From Leguminivora glycinivorella (taxonomy: Eukaryota; Arthropoda; Insecta; Lepidoptera; Tortricidae): DNA of 64,000 bases. Positions 1 through 11,330 of the stretch are shown piece after piece. The position numbers and the translations under genes are program-made. Each line of letters starts with the position of its first letter. Positions within the stretch are counted from its first letter, which is position 1. The stretch lies in contig NC_062977.1 of NCBI RefSeq assembly GCF_023078275.1, positions 16,265,118 through 16,329,117 on the forward strand. Reading direction: 5' to 3'. Below the pieces are notes generated by a model. It had not been told where the DNA came from and searched no databases. It saw only the letters and a list, made by a program, of their open reading frames with translations.

Positions 1-1760
1 TAATTTGTTAAACGACTATATAATATAATATGGTCTGGGCGGTCGTGGAATATATGAGAACCAATACAAATTCGAATCAACGTATACAGGGTGGGCTGTA
101 AACCGCAAACTCATATTTATATTGTATGAAGAATTTAAAAAATTAAGACTTCATAATCTTTAAAAGTTCCTGAACAAATGTTGGTCAGTGTCAGTGTAAG
201 GAGTATAGCCTACAGTTACATTTTTTGCTTTTCTTACAGGGGCTAACACGGTATAGCTATTTCCGCTCAGACTCTATATATCATCTATCTCTATTCTCAA
301 ACACTATATAGTAAAACTGTTCTGAAAGTATCTTGAAGATAATACCCGGTATATAGGTATTCAACTCTAAATACATAAACAAGCCATAAAGAAATAGGAA
401 ACACGCAAGTTCAATACACAATGTCTCTAGCGATGACACAGCATCACTCGTTCAGTAGTCCATGACGGGGGCAACCCATTCACAACTAAACTGCACAAAC
501 AATCTGAAGCTCAGCTTTACATAGTTATAACGTCATATTAAGATTACAGGGTGTTACATAAGTGGTATCGCAAGCGTTAAACCGAAGCGTGCTGCAAAAG
601 TGCGAATTACGAAGTATGAGTCTTGTAATGATTACATATGACGTCATACCTACTACTTTTTATTTCATACAGTATCAGGGGCAAATAAAAGTGCCTGGGT
701 TAATAAGAGCAACTTGACGTTTATTAAATCTCTGTTGCGCGCGCGCAGTAGTTTTTGATTGTAATGACAGGTTATGGATTTAACTTGGACTTAAGAGGAA
801 GCCCATAAATCACTAACGATTTCTATAAAATGTGTTTGAGTGCCTGAATAATATAGCCCTATATTCCCTTTTTTAACTATTTATTGTGATTGAAGAAGAG
901 AATTAGGAAACTGCGAAAAAAATAATTTTGGTATTAGTAATTTATTATAAAGATCTTTCTCATTCATCTTAACGTTTTCCCGGTTGCATTTTTAGCTCGA
1001 GCGCATCGGAGCCCGGGATCCGATTATTATAAAGATATAAAACCATTTAAAGGTGATTTAAGACGTGGAATTATTATCGAGCCAAATTCATTCGATCATA
1101 AATCGAAAACGTCCGTTTTATTGGAAATATAATATTGTAATTTTTGCTGTAGTAAAACAAGTAGTTTAAAAAAACTGCTTACTCGTATCTAAGCAACGTC
1201 AATTCAAGGTCATTTGGAGCTGTCAGCCTCTTAACAATCTGATTGATATGCTACGTTTTACGTAAGCAAAAAAGCTTGATTGTAAGCATACAAGAAGAAG
1301 AGTCACGCCTCTAAATTACATACCAAGAATATTGTAACATTTTAACTGTGTTTAGCAAATGACAATAACTGCATTACTTCACCGCACAAATCCAAACTTA
1401 AACAATGCTCTCAGTGCAATCATCTATAACCGGTTTACAATAAACAAAAATGCCAGTATATAAGCAAAACTAGTTTGAAGTCAATTCAAAAACAAAATGC
1501 ACGTAAGTACAAAGCGACGAACACTATTACGATACCCTGCTAGTCATTTATAAAAACATCTACCTGCTAAAAAGAATAAAAGTCAGAGTCGGCAAAAGGT
1601 TGTGGACCTCTTCAGCTGGCAGCCGTGTGTAGATCCTTATTTATAACCTATTGTTGGTATTGTACCTACCTGGTAGAAATTTGAAAGTCATCAAACCGAC
1701 AGGGAGATATCTAATTATCTATGCAGTAGAAGCAAATTTTCATAGTTCATATTCATTCAG
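1..1760. other. AT-rich non-coding DNA, no gene seen
   Basis: No long reading frame, RNA gene or clear repeat boundary was recognised. The sequence is AT-rich with a short CG/GC alternation near 738-748. Confidence 0.5.
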
Positions 1761-1982
1761 ACGACCGGTCTGGCCTAGCGCGTAGTGACCCTGCGGTCCC
1801 GCGTTCGAATCCCGGCAAGGGCATTTATTTGTGTGATGAGCACAGATATTTGTTCCTGAGTCGGATGTTTTCTATGCATATAAGTAAATATTTGTATATT
1901 ATGTATATCGTTGTCTGAGTACCGTAGCCTTCTTGAGCTTACCGTGGGATTCAGTCAATCTGTGTAAGAATGTCCTATAATA

Positions 1983-2015
<33 letters not shown>

Positions 2016-2016
2016 T
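1761..2016 (+). mobile_element. tRNA-derived SINE (family A)
   Basis: The head begins ACGACCGGTCTGGCC and carries an RNA polymerase III type B box (GTTCGAATCC, about 1803-1812), followed by GGCAAGGGCATTTATTTG and a body ending in TATTTATTTA and a TA run. The same head and body occur at 28950-29210 (+), 40631-41464 (-, split) and 48181-48346 (-, headless). The structure of tRNA-like promoter, unrelated body and simple tail is that of a SINE. It encodes no protein and would need LINE machinery to move. The B box is intact, but the A-box region is shorter than in the copy at 28950. Confidence 0.85.
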
Positions 2017-2045
2017 TAGATGTTTATCATACGGATATTATTTCT

Positions 2046-2130
2046 TCTTATTTATTTATTTAAACTTTATTGCACAAATTATCAATAAAAAGTACAAATG
2101 GCGGACTTAACGCCTTAAGGCAACTAATGA
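2046..2130 (-). repeat. Probable LINE 3' tail
   Basis: The string AAACTTTATTGCACAA followed by AAAAAGTACAAATGGCGG resembles the antisense 3' untranslated end of a common lepidopteran non-LTR retrotransposon. A similar CTTTATTGCACAA string occurs near 34590. No coding part is attached. Confidence 0.45.
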
Positions 2131-2307
2131 AGTAGGTACTTCACATTACGTAGATACACTCGACTTGTTGGATGAATCTAAAACTAACAAATACTTTTGA
2201 TTTGTTTATAAACTATGTTAGTCACGTCGCTTGATTTGTTTACTTTAAGGCAAACTAATACAAAACGATAGTAGTCCAAATAAAACATAAGTGCATGTGA
2301 ACTGTTA

Positions 2308-2630
2308 CCGCATGGTGGCCCAGCGATAAAAGCGTGCGACTTTCAATCCGGAGGTCGCGGGTTCGAACCCCGGCACGTAATACCAATGAGTTTTTCGGAA
2401 CTTATGTGCGAAATGTCATTTGATATTTTCCAGTCGCTTTTCGGTGAAGGAAAACATCATGAGGAAACCGGACTAATTCCAATGAGGCCTAGTTACCCTT
2501 CGGGTTGGAAAGTCAGATGGCAGTCGCTTTCGCAAAAACTAGTGCCTATGCCTAATCTTGGAATTAGTTGTCAAAGCGGACCCTCCCATGAGCCGCGGCG
2601 AATGCTGGGATAACACAAGGAGGATGATGA
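2308..2630 (+). mobile_element. Full-length tRNA-derived SINE (family B) with 12-bp target duplication
   Basis: The tRNA-like head (GGTGGCCCAGCG A-box region; GGTTCGAACCCC B box at about 2360-2371) is followed by a GC-richer body and a tail ending in GATGATGA. It is flanked by the exact 12-bp direct repeat TGTGAACTGTTA at 2296-2307 and 2631-2642, as expected for target-primed insertion. A 75-codon open frame inside it is chance: it has no domain and its second copy is not open. A truncated inverted copy lies at 2783-2992. Confidence 0.9.
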
Positions 2631-2782
2631 TGTGAACTGTTATAAGTGTTGAACTTGCAACTTAAATATTGTTTCTTTGTACTCCTCTAATTCTCCTATA
2701 ATGTTAACTAAGAAACATGGCTCGATAACCCAAACTTCGCGACATTAAATATGTCAAGAAAAGTTTTATTACTAAAGATCCA

Positions 2783-2992
2783 TCATCCTCCTTAAGTTAT
2801 CCCGGCACTTGCCACGGCTCATCCTGGGATCCTGGGGTCCGCTTTGACAACTGATCCCAAGATTTGGCGTAGGCACTAGTTTTACGAAAGCGCCTGCCAT
2901 CTGACCTTCCAATCCGAAGGGTAAACTAGACTTATTGGAATTAGTCCGGTTTTCTCACGATCTTTTCCTTCGCCGAAAAGCGACTAGCAAAT
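2783..2992 (-). mobile_element. 5'-truncated family B SINE with 15-bp target duplication
   Basis: This is a reverse-strand copy of the 2308-2630 element, running from the CATCATCCTCC tail to the GCGACT segment. The tRNA-like head is missing, so the copy is 5'-truncated and promoterless. The direct repeat ATTACTAAAGATCCA flanks it at 2768-2782 and 2993-3007. Substitutions relative to the first copy indicate an older or different subfamily member. Confidence 0.87.
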
Positions 2993-3498
2993 ATTACTAA
3001 AGATCCAATGTAACCTTCAAATCCTACAGTGCCAATTAATCCATGTGTCATCCATATGTCCCCATTGAAATCCTATGGAACCTTTTATATACGAGTGCTC
3101 ATTTGTGGCCCAGTCACGTTTTCTTGTATAACAGTGACGCTAGCTTATTAAGTCGCGCTGCCAACTGATTGGTTTCGAAAACGGATGGCTTTGACCAAGG
3201 TTAATTTGGACGTGTTCCGTTACAGCCCTTTTCATCGATCGTTTGCTACTTTACTTTAAGACGCTACAGGAGCGAAAATGCTAAAATGGAAAGGAGCCCC
3301 CCTTTCAATTTGGGAATTTTCGTTAAATATACTAGTTACTTATTAACTAGATTTATCGAAAAAAAATGTCCATTAGGAACAACTCAGTTAAAAGATATTA
3401 CGAAATTTTTTTTAAAATCGAGGTTCCGCTCTCAACTGTTTCCTCCTTCAAAACTTAATCAATTATAACGAAATTTGAGAATCTGAACGACACTGAAA

Positions 3499-3656
3499 TA
3501 ATCTGTGTCGGACCGTTTAGTTTTTTTGGCTAATTGTTACCAATCTTGAGTATCACACCTTTTTTTGCGCCTTAATGAAAAAGGCCGTTTTTGGAAATGT
3601 TTGATTGGCTCTAGCGTCTTTAAAAATAAAAAAATCTAAACGGTCCGACACAGATA
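3499..3656. mobile_element. MITE with ~20-bp terminal inverted repeats
   Basis: ATCTGTGTCGGACCGTTTAG near 3500 is matched in reverse complement by CTAAACGGTCCGACACAGAT near 3636-3655. The roughly 115-bp interior has no coding potential. The family and target duplication were not resolved. Confidence 0.75.
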
Positions 3657-3659
3657 AAA

Positions 3660-6630
3660 ATAATAGTAACCTGTGTTAAAAAAATCATTGCTTTATCTTC
3701 AAAAACCAGGAAGGAAGTAGTCGAGAGCGTTTGTATGGAGAATTGACCCCTCCTGTATCGTCTTAAGAGATAGTTCAGAGTTGGAGCTAGTTATGCTGGG
3801 TATTTTAAGCAAGTGGTCTACGAGAATTGGTGCTACTTTGCGTAAAAACGACATTTACCCATTTTTTGACGTTTCAGAATATGTACGGCTATAAATCAGC
3901 GTCCATAGGCACATGGTTCCTGTATACTTCTACGTGTTTACAATATAGGAGAATATGAGGTGTTCTCTGTTCTCTTCTTCCAAGTACAAAATAGGTAGGT
4001 AAAAAATTTGAAAAATACGTAGATAATTAATTTAAGGATTATTTGTTATACGTATATACTTACAATATGTCTTATCATTTAACGACTCTCGTTTAACTTT
4101 GAAACATAAATGCAGTTAAAAAATCGTATTCGTGTAGCAGTTTAAATGTTAACTCTTAATATGAGTTAAATAATATTTTCTTAGCCTTGACCAACAATAT
4201 TTAATAATAACACAATTGATCGAGTCGATTACATATGATTTGCTATATTTGTATAGATACACATAAATAAATAAATACTGTTGTTCATCTGTCATAAAAG
4301 AGGCCAGGATAATAAAATTAATTAATAGAAATCTTATAAGATAAATCAACGCATTATTTTTAGAGAAATTAATAACACGAAAAATGTCTAGATGGATGTA
4401 TCTCACTGCGTTATATCGAACATAAACAAAAAAATTATGCAACAAGGGGAGGAAGTTGAATATTACTAACGAGAGTAAGTTAAATACTCGAGTTAGTAAT
4501 ATTCATACTCCCCGAGTTACACACAATGTTTTTCATCACACTCGCAAAGTAAACAATATGTAAATAGATGTAAAAAAGTTAAGTACGGTACAAGAAATTT
4601 CATTATTGCCTTGGGAGAACGATTTTTCTATAACTCACGCACCGCCTGCGTGTAATAGCACATTTAAAGTGTGATGAAAAATAAGAAAATGTATGAGTAT
4701 TTCATGACGCGCCTAAAAAACTTATTGGTATATAATATTTAGGTCAGGCAAAGCCGTTTAATCCCACACGAGTGGTATATCACATAGATGACGATAATTT
4801 ACAACCAAACTTAACATACTGTCAAGCATATGTACGAACGGCCACAACCACGTTTGCCTTGCAGTAATCATTTAAAAAACAAGTTTTAAACACATAATAT
4901 ACCTACACACGTGTACATTTATGGAATAAATTATTTTACATTAATATTACAAAACCTACATCACTGAGCGAAGTGGTATAAGGTCTATAAGGTCGAAACT
5001 GCAATAACAATTTATATGTACATACAAAGAACCGCGAAATCGCATGGAGAAATTGTGAATAAATTCATTGATAATTTCGCCATGCACTTTTACAGCTCAC
5101 TTTACTTACAACCATGAAAAGAAAAACAGGTAACGTAAAATAAAAACAACACATTGATAAATAATACGATTTCTAGAATAATTAATAAATATATTTCCAC
5201 CGAAGCATGCAATTATTTTGACGAGGCGATTAACCTCCCGACAGTTGACGAATTCTTTTTTTAAATATGAAAGTGTAATTATTTCCCAGTTCCGAAAATA
5301 CCACATTCATCTTTTTTAATCGATGAGCCCAAGGCGAAGGTGAACTGCCAAGACATCTGTGGGAGCTCTATTCGATTGTCTTGTAGACTATAATCGATTG
5401 TGAGCTCTGCGGGGGTATTACGAGTGATATTTTCATGACGGAAGCTCGCACTCGGAAGTAATTATGGAAGTTATGCCTAGGCTAGTAATTTGCGCATCGA
5501 TCGAGTCGTATAAGGTATTCGAACTCATGGTTACATGTGCTTCGGTCGTTGACGTGGTGCTTGTTTGGGCATAATAGGTCGCCAAGTTGAAGGTAGCTAG
5601 CAAGGTTTAATCTTTTTTTTTTCTCAGCCTATTCGTCCTCTTTACTACAGACAATTTCTTGTGTACTAAATGAATTTGTATCTATATTAGTCAGATGTAG
5701 ATTTAAAACGTTCGTGTGTTTATTATGGATTTCTTTTAAAGGAAAGTCTCATGTCAACTCATTTGTAGGTATTTTAAATAAGTGTAAATGGAATTTCCAC
5801 AATTTGCAAAACATAACCTTTATGTTAAATGAAATATTACATTAAATCTATTGAATTTTTTATAATACAAACATTTGTGAATGATAAAACTATAAACAAG
5901 TAATTGTTTCAAGTGTTAAATGTTTTAAAACACGACAACGTTCTACGATGTCAGGTCAATGTCTTCATTCTAAATTAAAATGTATTTTCTAACAAGCATG
6001 TCCTTTAACTTAACGATTTGGTTAAGGTGGCCATTAAAGTTTTTGTTTATTCAACTAAATAGGTTGTAATGTTATTATTATGCAACCACATTAATATTTA
6101 ATGAGTCAATAAATAAATCATGGCTGCAGCGCTGTCGGAAGACTCGAAAGATCTCGATTCTGGTTCGTTCCCATTCAAAGGGATTTAGGATTAGGGTTGC
6201 CAACAGAAGAAATTTTAAGAAATTATACAGCGACCTTGAACTTAAAGTAAAAAGTAAGTAACAGTAAATAAAAAAAGGCGAGAAGAGTTGACTTCCAAAA
6301 GAAAACTTGGATTTCTACCATTTTCTGTTGCGAAGTTGATGAGTGTGTGACGATACTAATAAAAATCATGTGACGTCTCAATCACAAAGAGGCGCAGCTA
6401 TTTTAAGGAGATTAAGATACATATAAAATATTTGACCTCATTTTTAAAGATGTAATTACATACTTTACATCTCCAAAGAGTGTGGTTTTTAGGAAAAAAA
6501 ATTACAAGCCAGACTCCCCGTCCCCGTCATGTTTTATTTTAATTATCAATCAAATACTAAGTTTCGAACTGAAACAGATATCATACACTAAATATTACTA
6601 AGAGAAAGGATACATATACAAGTCCACCTA
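3660..6630. other. AT-rich non-coding DNA with one small inverted repeat
   Basis: No convincing gene. Short frames near 4149-4445 and 5106-5306 are AT-driven and low-complexity. The only structured piece noticed is the inverted repeat at 4451-4516. Confidence 0.45.
4451..4516. repeat. Small imperfect inverted repeat
   Basis: GAATATTACTAACGAG near 4457 is mirrored by CGAGTTAGTAATATTC near 4487-4502. It could form a hairpin or be a relic of a short inverted-repeat element. Confidence 0.6.
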
Positions 6631-6636
6631 TGTCCA

Positions 6637-6708
6637 AGAGAGTAATCGAACCTCCGTCTTCAGCTTCCGCGGTTAACGTCTTTACAACTAGACCACCCAA
6701 TCTCCACA
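6637..6708 (-). repeat. tRNA-like SINE head (fragment)
   Basis: Read on the minus strand this contains GTGGTCTAGTTG (A-box-like) followed about 40 bases later by GGTTCGATTAC (B-box-like), the spacing of a tRNA-type polymerase III promoter. It does not fold as an intact tRNA by eye, so a SINE head or tRNA pseudogene is the better call. Confidence 0.5.
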
Positions 6709-7228
6709 ATAAGGAAGTTGATGCGTCTTGCCAACCCTAGCTAGGATGCTCTCCCGAGGCCCCTAACACAATGTACAATGAGCACCTTAAGGCATATTTA
6801 GATGCTTACAGAACAATGCCATGAGGATTAAATCGAAGGTACCGTTACTCTAAATTATACGCGTGTACCAAGACTTTAAGGATAAAGGTATTCAAATGGG
6901 CAGGGTTTAGAAAGTAATTTGTATAATTAAAATAGTTTACGGTAATAATGTGATATTCCAATTCAGATTCTTATTTTTTTAACCGTTATATTCACTACAT
7001 TTTCATGTATTCCGCTTCGAACTTATGTAGTATCATGGCTACTTTTGCAAAAGAAGCTATAAGAAACGAAGTTGCTTAAGTTACACCATGTAGGTTTTTG
7101 TGAATTTATTACTTAACTTTAACATTTTTTAAGATATTCATTTTGTGTGGTAATAAATGATTACTATTTTACCATTAAAGTGTTAAAAGGACATCTACGA
7201 TACTTTGGCTCCGCACATGCCTCCTAAG

Positions 7229-7312
7229 CACGTTTTCACATTATCTGATCCGATATCCGATGTCGGACCGATATCCTAGAGGTATACATTACATGCGCCA
7301 TCTTGGATTTTT
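7229..7312. repeat. Half copy of a CGTTTTCACATT MITE
   Basis: CACGTTTTCACATTATC followed by TGATCCGATATCCGATGTCGG matches one arm of the complete element at 43271-43395. The opposite arm is not seen here. Confidence 0.5.
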
Positions 7313-7951
7313 TCATTGAAAAAAACGGACTAAAGGTTCCGAATATTGTATACCTAATGGTTTCCGTGATATGAAAAATATTCTTTCGAAGCGAGAACAC
7401 ATATTTAATTTAGAAACTTATGAATACCGAATAACACCAAATATTGCACAAAATATTAAAAATTCAACATGATTTCCGGTAAAATCATTCCATATTCAGC
7501 AAACAGTTTAAAATAATATTATTTACACGAATAAATATACAAAGTTAAATATAATTCACAGTCTAATTTCACGGTCGCTTAGATTTGCGTGTTTCGGATC
7601 CCCGTGTACTCAATGACAGATGAGATACAGATAACAGCCTTCCGCACTACATGATATGGGTTTGTAAAAAATAAACATAATTTCCTGTGTACAGTCATCT
7701 GTTTTTAAGTACCTACAATGAGGTAAAACTAACCACTGTACCAAAAGAAAAGCTTTTCTAATGTACTGTTTTTTTGTAGTTTCCGTTTTAGGTCAGATTT
7801 TAATGAACTTTTTCCCAATTTTCGCTTTTTAGGCGGAATCAATGCATAAAATTCAAACTGAAAACGGAAAAACCCATAACGGAGTAGGTTATAATTTTCT
7901 AAATACTTTATTATGCTTCTTTCCACAGTTCTATCATAAATAACATAACTA

Positions 7952-8051
7952 TTTTTTCAGTACAGATGGTCGTTTTCTTACGCACTAGTTCGAGAAGTGG
8001 TTCATTATATGCCAGGTCGAAACTTCGGAGGCTCATCTGTACTGAAAAACG
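7952..8051. mobile_element. MITE-like inverted repeat (TTTTTCAGTACAGATGG)
   Basis: TTTTTCAGTACAGATGG at about 7953 is answered by CATCTGTACTGAAAAA at about 8033-8048, enclosing some 65 bp. Open frames across it are chance. Confidence 0.65.
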
Positions 8052-8213
8052 TCGTACGATACACGTGCGAAAAGGACGTCGACTTCGGTCGTGTTTTAAT
8101 TTATCGCCACTCGTTTCGAACTTCCTTTTTTTCGCACTAGTATCGTAATGTACTATTGTTTTTTATTATGCAGTAAACGTCTGCGAGCGACATTACATAA
8201 GTATTTTTCGATT

Positions 8214-8331
8214 AAAGGAAAATGGAAAAATTCACACCTCCGGCAGGACTCGAACCTGCGACCTCTGCTTTTGCTGGCTCCGGCAAAGGCAGAGATCGCA
8301 GGTTCGAGTCCTCCAGTGAATTTTTTCATTA
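8214..8331. repeat. tRNA-half inverted repeat flanked by AATGGAAAAATTCAC
   Basis: Two copies of a tRNA 3'-half-like segment face each other. The minus strand at about 8238-8272 and the plus strand at about 8285-8320 both read GCAGGTTCGAGTCCT with flanking matches. The outer edges are AATGGAAAAATTCAC and GTGAATTTTTTCATT. The element at 56839-56974 has the same kind of edges around a fuller tRNA-like core, so this may be a rearranged member of that family. It is not a functional tRNA: there is no anticodon arm between the halves. Confidence 0.65.
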
Positions 8332-8332
8332 A

Positions 8333-8880
8333 TTTAAAAAACCGGCCAAGAGCGTGTCGGGCCACGCTCAGTGTAGGGTTCCGTAGTTTTCCGTATTTTT
8401 CTCAAAAACTACTGAACCTATCAAGTTCAAAACAATTTTCCTAGAAAGTCTTTATAAAGTTCTACTTTTGTGATTTTTTTCATATTTTTTAAACATACGG
8501 TTCAAAAGTTAGAGGGGGGGGGGACGCACTTTTTTTTCCTTTAGGAGCGATTATTTCCGAAAATATTAATATTATCAAAAAACGATCTTAGTAAACCCTT
8601 ATTCATTTTTAAATACCTATCCAACAATATATCACACGATGGAGTTGGAATGAAAAAAAATATCAGCCCCCACCTTACATGTAGGGGGGGTACCCTAATA
8701 AAACATTTTTTTCCATTTTTTATTTTTGCACTTTGTTGGCGTGATTGATATACATATTAGTACCAAATTTCAGCTTTCTAGTGCTAACGGTTACTGAGAT
8801 TATCCGCGGACGGACGGACGGACGGACAGACAGACATGGCGAAACTATAAGGGTTCCTAGTTGACTACGGAACCCTAAAA
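8333..8880 (-). mobile_element. Non-autonomous dispersed element with TCCG microsatellite (copy 1)
   Basis: One end is AAAAACCGGCCAAGAGCG with CACGCTCAGTGTAGGG; the other is a short hairpin GGGTTCCTAGTTGACTACGG plus GGAACCC. The body contains a short GGAC tetranucleotide run (8811-8826) next to AGACAGACATGGCGAAAC. Two other copies (15718-16371 and 40711-41258) are very similar over about 550 bp and lie in the opposite orientation. There is no coding capacity and no classical long terminal inverted repeat, so the class is not settled; microsatellite-associated and Helitron-like lepidopteran elements have this sort of layout. Confidence 0.8.
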
Positions 8881-10079
8881 ACATAACTATTGTTGACTTA
8901 CCGCTTTAATATTACTTAGGCTATTTACCTTGAATTTTCTTATTTTTGGGCTATTCAAGAAGATTGTAGCCTAAATTATTTCTTTGTTATTTTAATTGTA
9001 TCGCATTAAAGTGAAAATATGAAAGTATTTAGGTAGTAAGTACGAGTAATAAACGGCAAGTTCTCCGTTATCCTGTTCAAAGAAAGTTGTTAATGATGCA
9101 GGTTGTAATTACTATAATTAATTACAAGCGATATCTAGAGCCGCCCTGAGCCATTAAATCGGTACCAAGTAAAGCATTTATCGCTTATCACAGTTATCAC
9201 TTATGCAGTTTCCGTAAATCCGGATACGACGCCAACGCCATTAGGATAACTACCTTAGAGATGTCTATTTAGTCGACTTAGGAAAATTTGATAAAAGATA
9301 AAACAAATTCAAAATAAATAGATAATAACTACTGATTGACATCAAAATCCTGGTACTTAATACATCTATTTAAGTCTAGATTTAATTTTGGTCTGATCTG
9401 CTTCCCTTTTTTCTTTAAGTGAAGTATAGGGTAAGAAATTGATTTATTTTATTATGTTACTTAACGTGCAAATAAATCACATATCGGAACTACTCAATTT
9501 GCAGTATTTACACAACGCACATCACACATAATTAGTATAGATTTTCCGGAAAAAAGTGACAGAAACTAAATTACAGTGTGACTACAAAAAGCGGAAACGT
9601 AGGCATTGGAACCGTGGTGTAACTTGCAGTTACCGCGACATACCTCTTCAATACAAGAAGGTAGTAAGCAGATACCAACCATGACGTTCGAATGGCCGTT
9701 CGACGTTCGAAAATTAAACGTTTGAATTTTTATTACTTTGAATTTGGAACTCAATTTCGTATGGCGCGGTTCAGATACGAGGTATTCAAACTTTATAAGC
9801 ACTGGCCACATGTTACCTTTTTAATTTGAGTAAAGCGTTGCCACACGGCGGGAACTCCGGCGACACTCGCCCCGTGTAAACATGCCTTTCATGGTACAAA
9901 CGGTTTCCGCGGAACTTGCGTATGCGTTCAATGATAAATGGATGCCTTTTGCGAACCACGTAGTTTTCAACAAGGACAGAGATTAATTCAAGCTTGTTGA
10001 GTTACGACTATTTGATGGTGTAGAAGTGATTTGTAAGCTGTATTAACATTACTAAGCACGTATAAGTGCACTAAAGTTG
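8881..10079. other. Non-coding DNA, no gene seen
   Basis: No supported gene or repeat boundary. A minus-strand frame of 81 codons near 9566-9811 has no recognisable domain. Confidence 0.4.
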
Positions 10080-10081
10080 TA

Positions 10082-10390
10082 CAGTCACCGGCAAAAATAA
10101 GTGATGATTTCTGTACCTTGTCGCTTTTTATCATTTGACAGCTTTTTTTATTATTATTATAAATGAGCTTACTCTTGGCCATAGACTAGCCGAAGGCAAA
10201 GACGTGGTCTACGATGGAATGAGCTCGCCCAGAAGATGCCTGTTCACTCTTGATTTGAAGGTTGCCGGGTTATATGAGCTCGGAAATATAGCCGCCGGCA
10301 AGGAATTCCACTCCTTGGCTTCGTATGACATTTCAAACAAGATGTTAATGTGACTGTATAGAAATCATCACTTATTTATGCCGGTGACTG
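10082..10390. mobile_element. Tc1/mariner-type MITE with TA target duplication
   Basis: CAGTCACCGGCA at 10082 and TGCCGGTGACTG ending at 10390 are perfect inverted termini, each flanked outside by TA (10080-10081 and 10391-10392). The inverted repeat extends inward about 35 bp through AATAAGTGATGATTTCT. A TA target plus CAGT-type termini are the signature of Tc1/mariner elements. The 309-bp copy has no transposase. Its interior (about 10160-10250) also appears in inverse orientation at 20190-20275 without these termini. Confidence 0.8.
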
Positions 10391-10489
10391 TACGTACAGT
10401 CAGCTACACTATTCATTTGGAAACAACTAGCAGGGTTGCTATGCTAGTAAATTAGTTTCTATAGATAAAACAGGTAAACTCCCAGAATA

Positions 10490-10745
10490 TCATATGGTGA
10501 AGTTAGCCTTAAACAGGCAGACACAAAAAAAGAGGAAGCGGAAGACCACCCACCACGTAGCTGACGACAGTCGAAAAAGACATGAAAGATTTTAACACAG
10601 ACGCTGACATAGCCAAAAATAATAGAAAGAAAGTCCCCAAGTAAATGGGAAAAAGGTCAAGGAAGAAGAAGAAGAGGTAAAACAGGTAAACAAAAATATG
10701 AAAAGGTTTTGTATCATTCTCTCACCTGGGCCGGACACGGAACCA
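10490..10745 (+). pseudogene. Decayed LINE C-terminal relic
   Basis: GGAAGCGGAAGACCACCCAC and the following lysine-rich triplets (about 10530-10690) resemble the degraded GRPR..W tail found at the C-terminus of RTE-like reverse transcriptases, with several stops. The 20-bp string CTCTCACCTGGGCCGGACAC at 10718 is identical to the start of the better-preserved LINE fragment near 14667. No function remains. Confidence 0.45.
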
Positions 10746-11330
10746 TTCGGGACGCCGTGGCGGACGGTCGTGTCCGGAGCAAGTCTCATAAACGCGTAAA
10801 AACCCATCGAAACAATAGACACCCATCGCGCCAAGTGCAACCGCTGCACGTGCATCTAAATGCCGCCGGCGCGCCCCGACCCGACCAAAGCTCCCGCGCC
10901 GCGTTGTACCTAACTTCAGACTTTTATGACAGTAGTGATAAAATGTATAGAGCTTGTAGTTTTCGCGTTACGAGTGTGCCGTGTGTTTTCTTATTTACTC
11001 AATTTATAGAGACAGCGCGAGACCAAAAACACCCAGTAGCATCCAAACAGACAATCCGCAGTACGAGTTATGAGCTTCTTCCCGCACCACAAGCGTGTGC
11101 AGTGTGTTTACATACTTACAGTGACAGTTGCTCAATTTTTAGAGACAGTGTTAGATTAAATACCTATACTTAGGAGTACTTAGTACTCTTAGTAGCGAAT
11201 CAAGCCAAGTGCCGGTGGCTCTCGTCGTCGCGCCGCCCATACTCAACCTGGGCCCGGCGCCTACTACCCAAACGTCGAGAAGCAGCGGCTGATGCTAACC
11301 ACACCTTCATTGCGACCAAATTGGTGAGCT
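10746..11330 (+). other. GC-rich island, possible promoter or untranslated exon
   Basis: This is one of the few GC-rich, CpG-containing stretches in the window. It spans most of a 154-codon frame with no recognisable domain and irregular composition, which I do not accept as a gene. A donor-like site (AAATTG then GTGAGC) falls at about 11322. A non-coding first exon of the downstream gene, a non-coding transcript, or a decayed repeat are all possible. Confidence 0.25.

Noticed and set aside
2386..2613. 75-codon frame
   Set aside because: It lies wholly inside a tRNA-derived SINE; the second copy is not open and no domain is present.
10709..11173. 154-codon frame in a GC-rich island
   Set aside because: It has no recognised domain, starts in LINE-derived sequence and has irregular composition; it is kept only as a possible promoter or untranslated exon.
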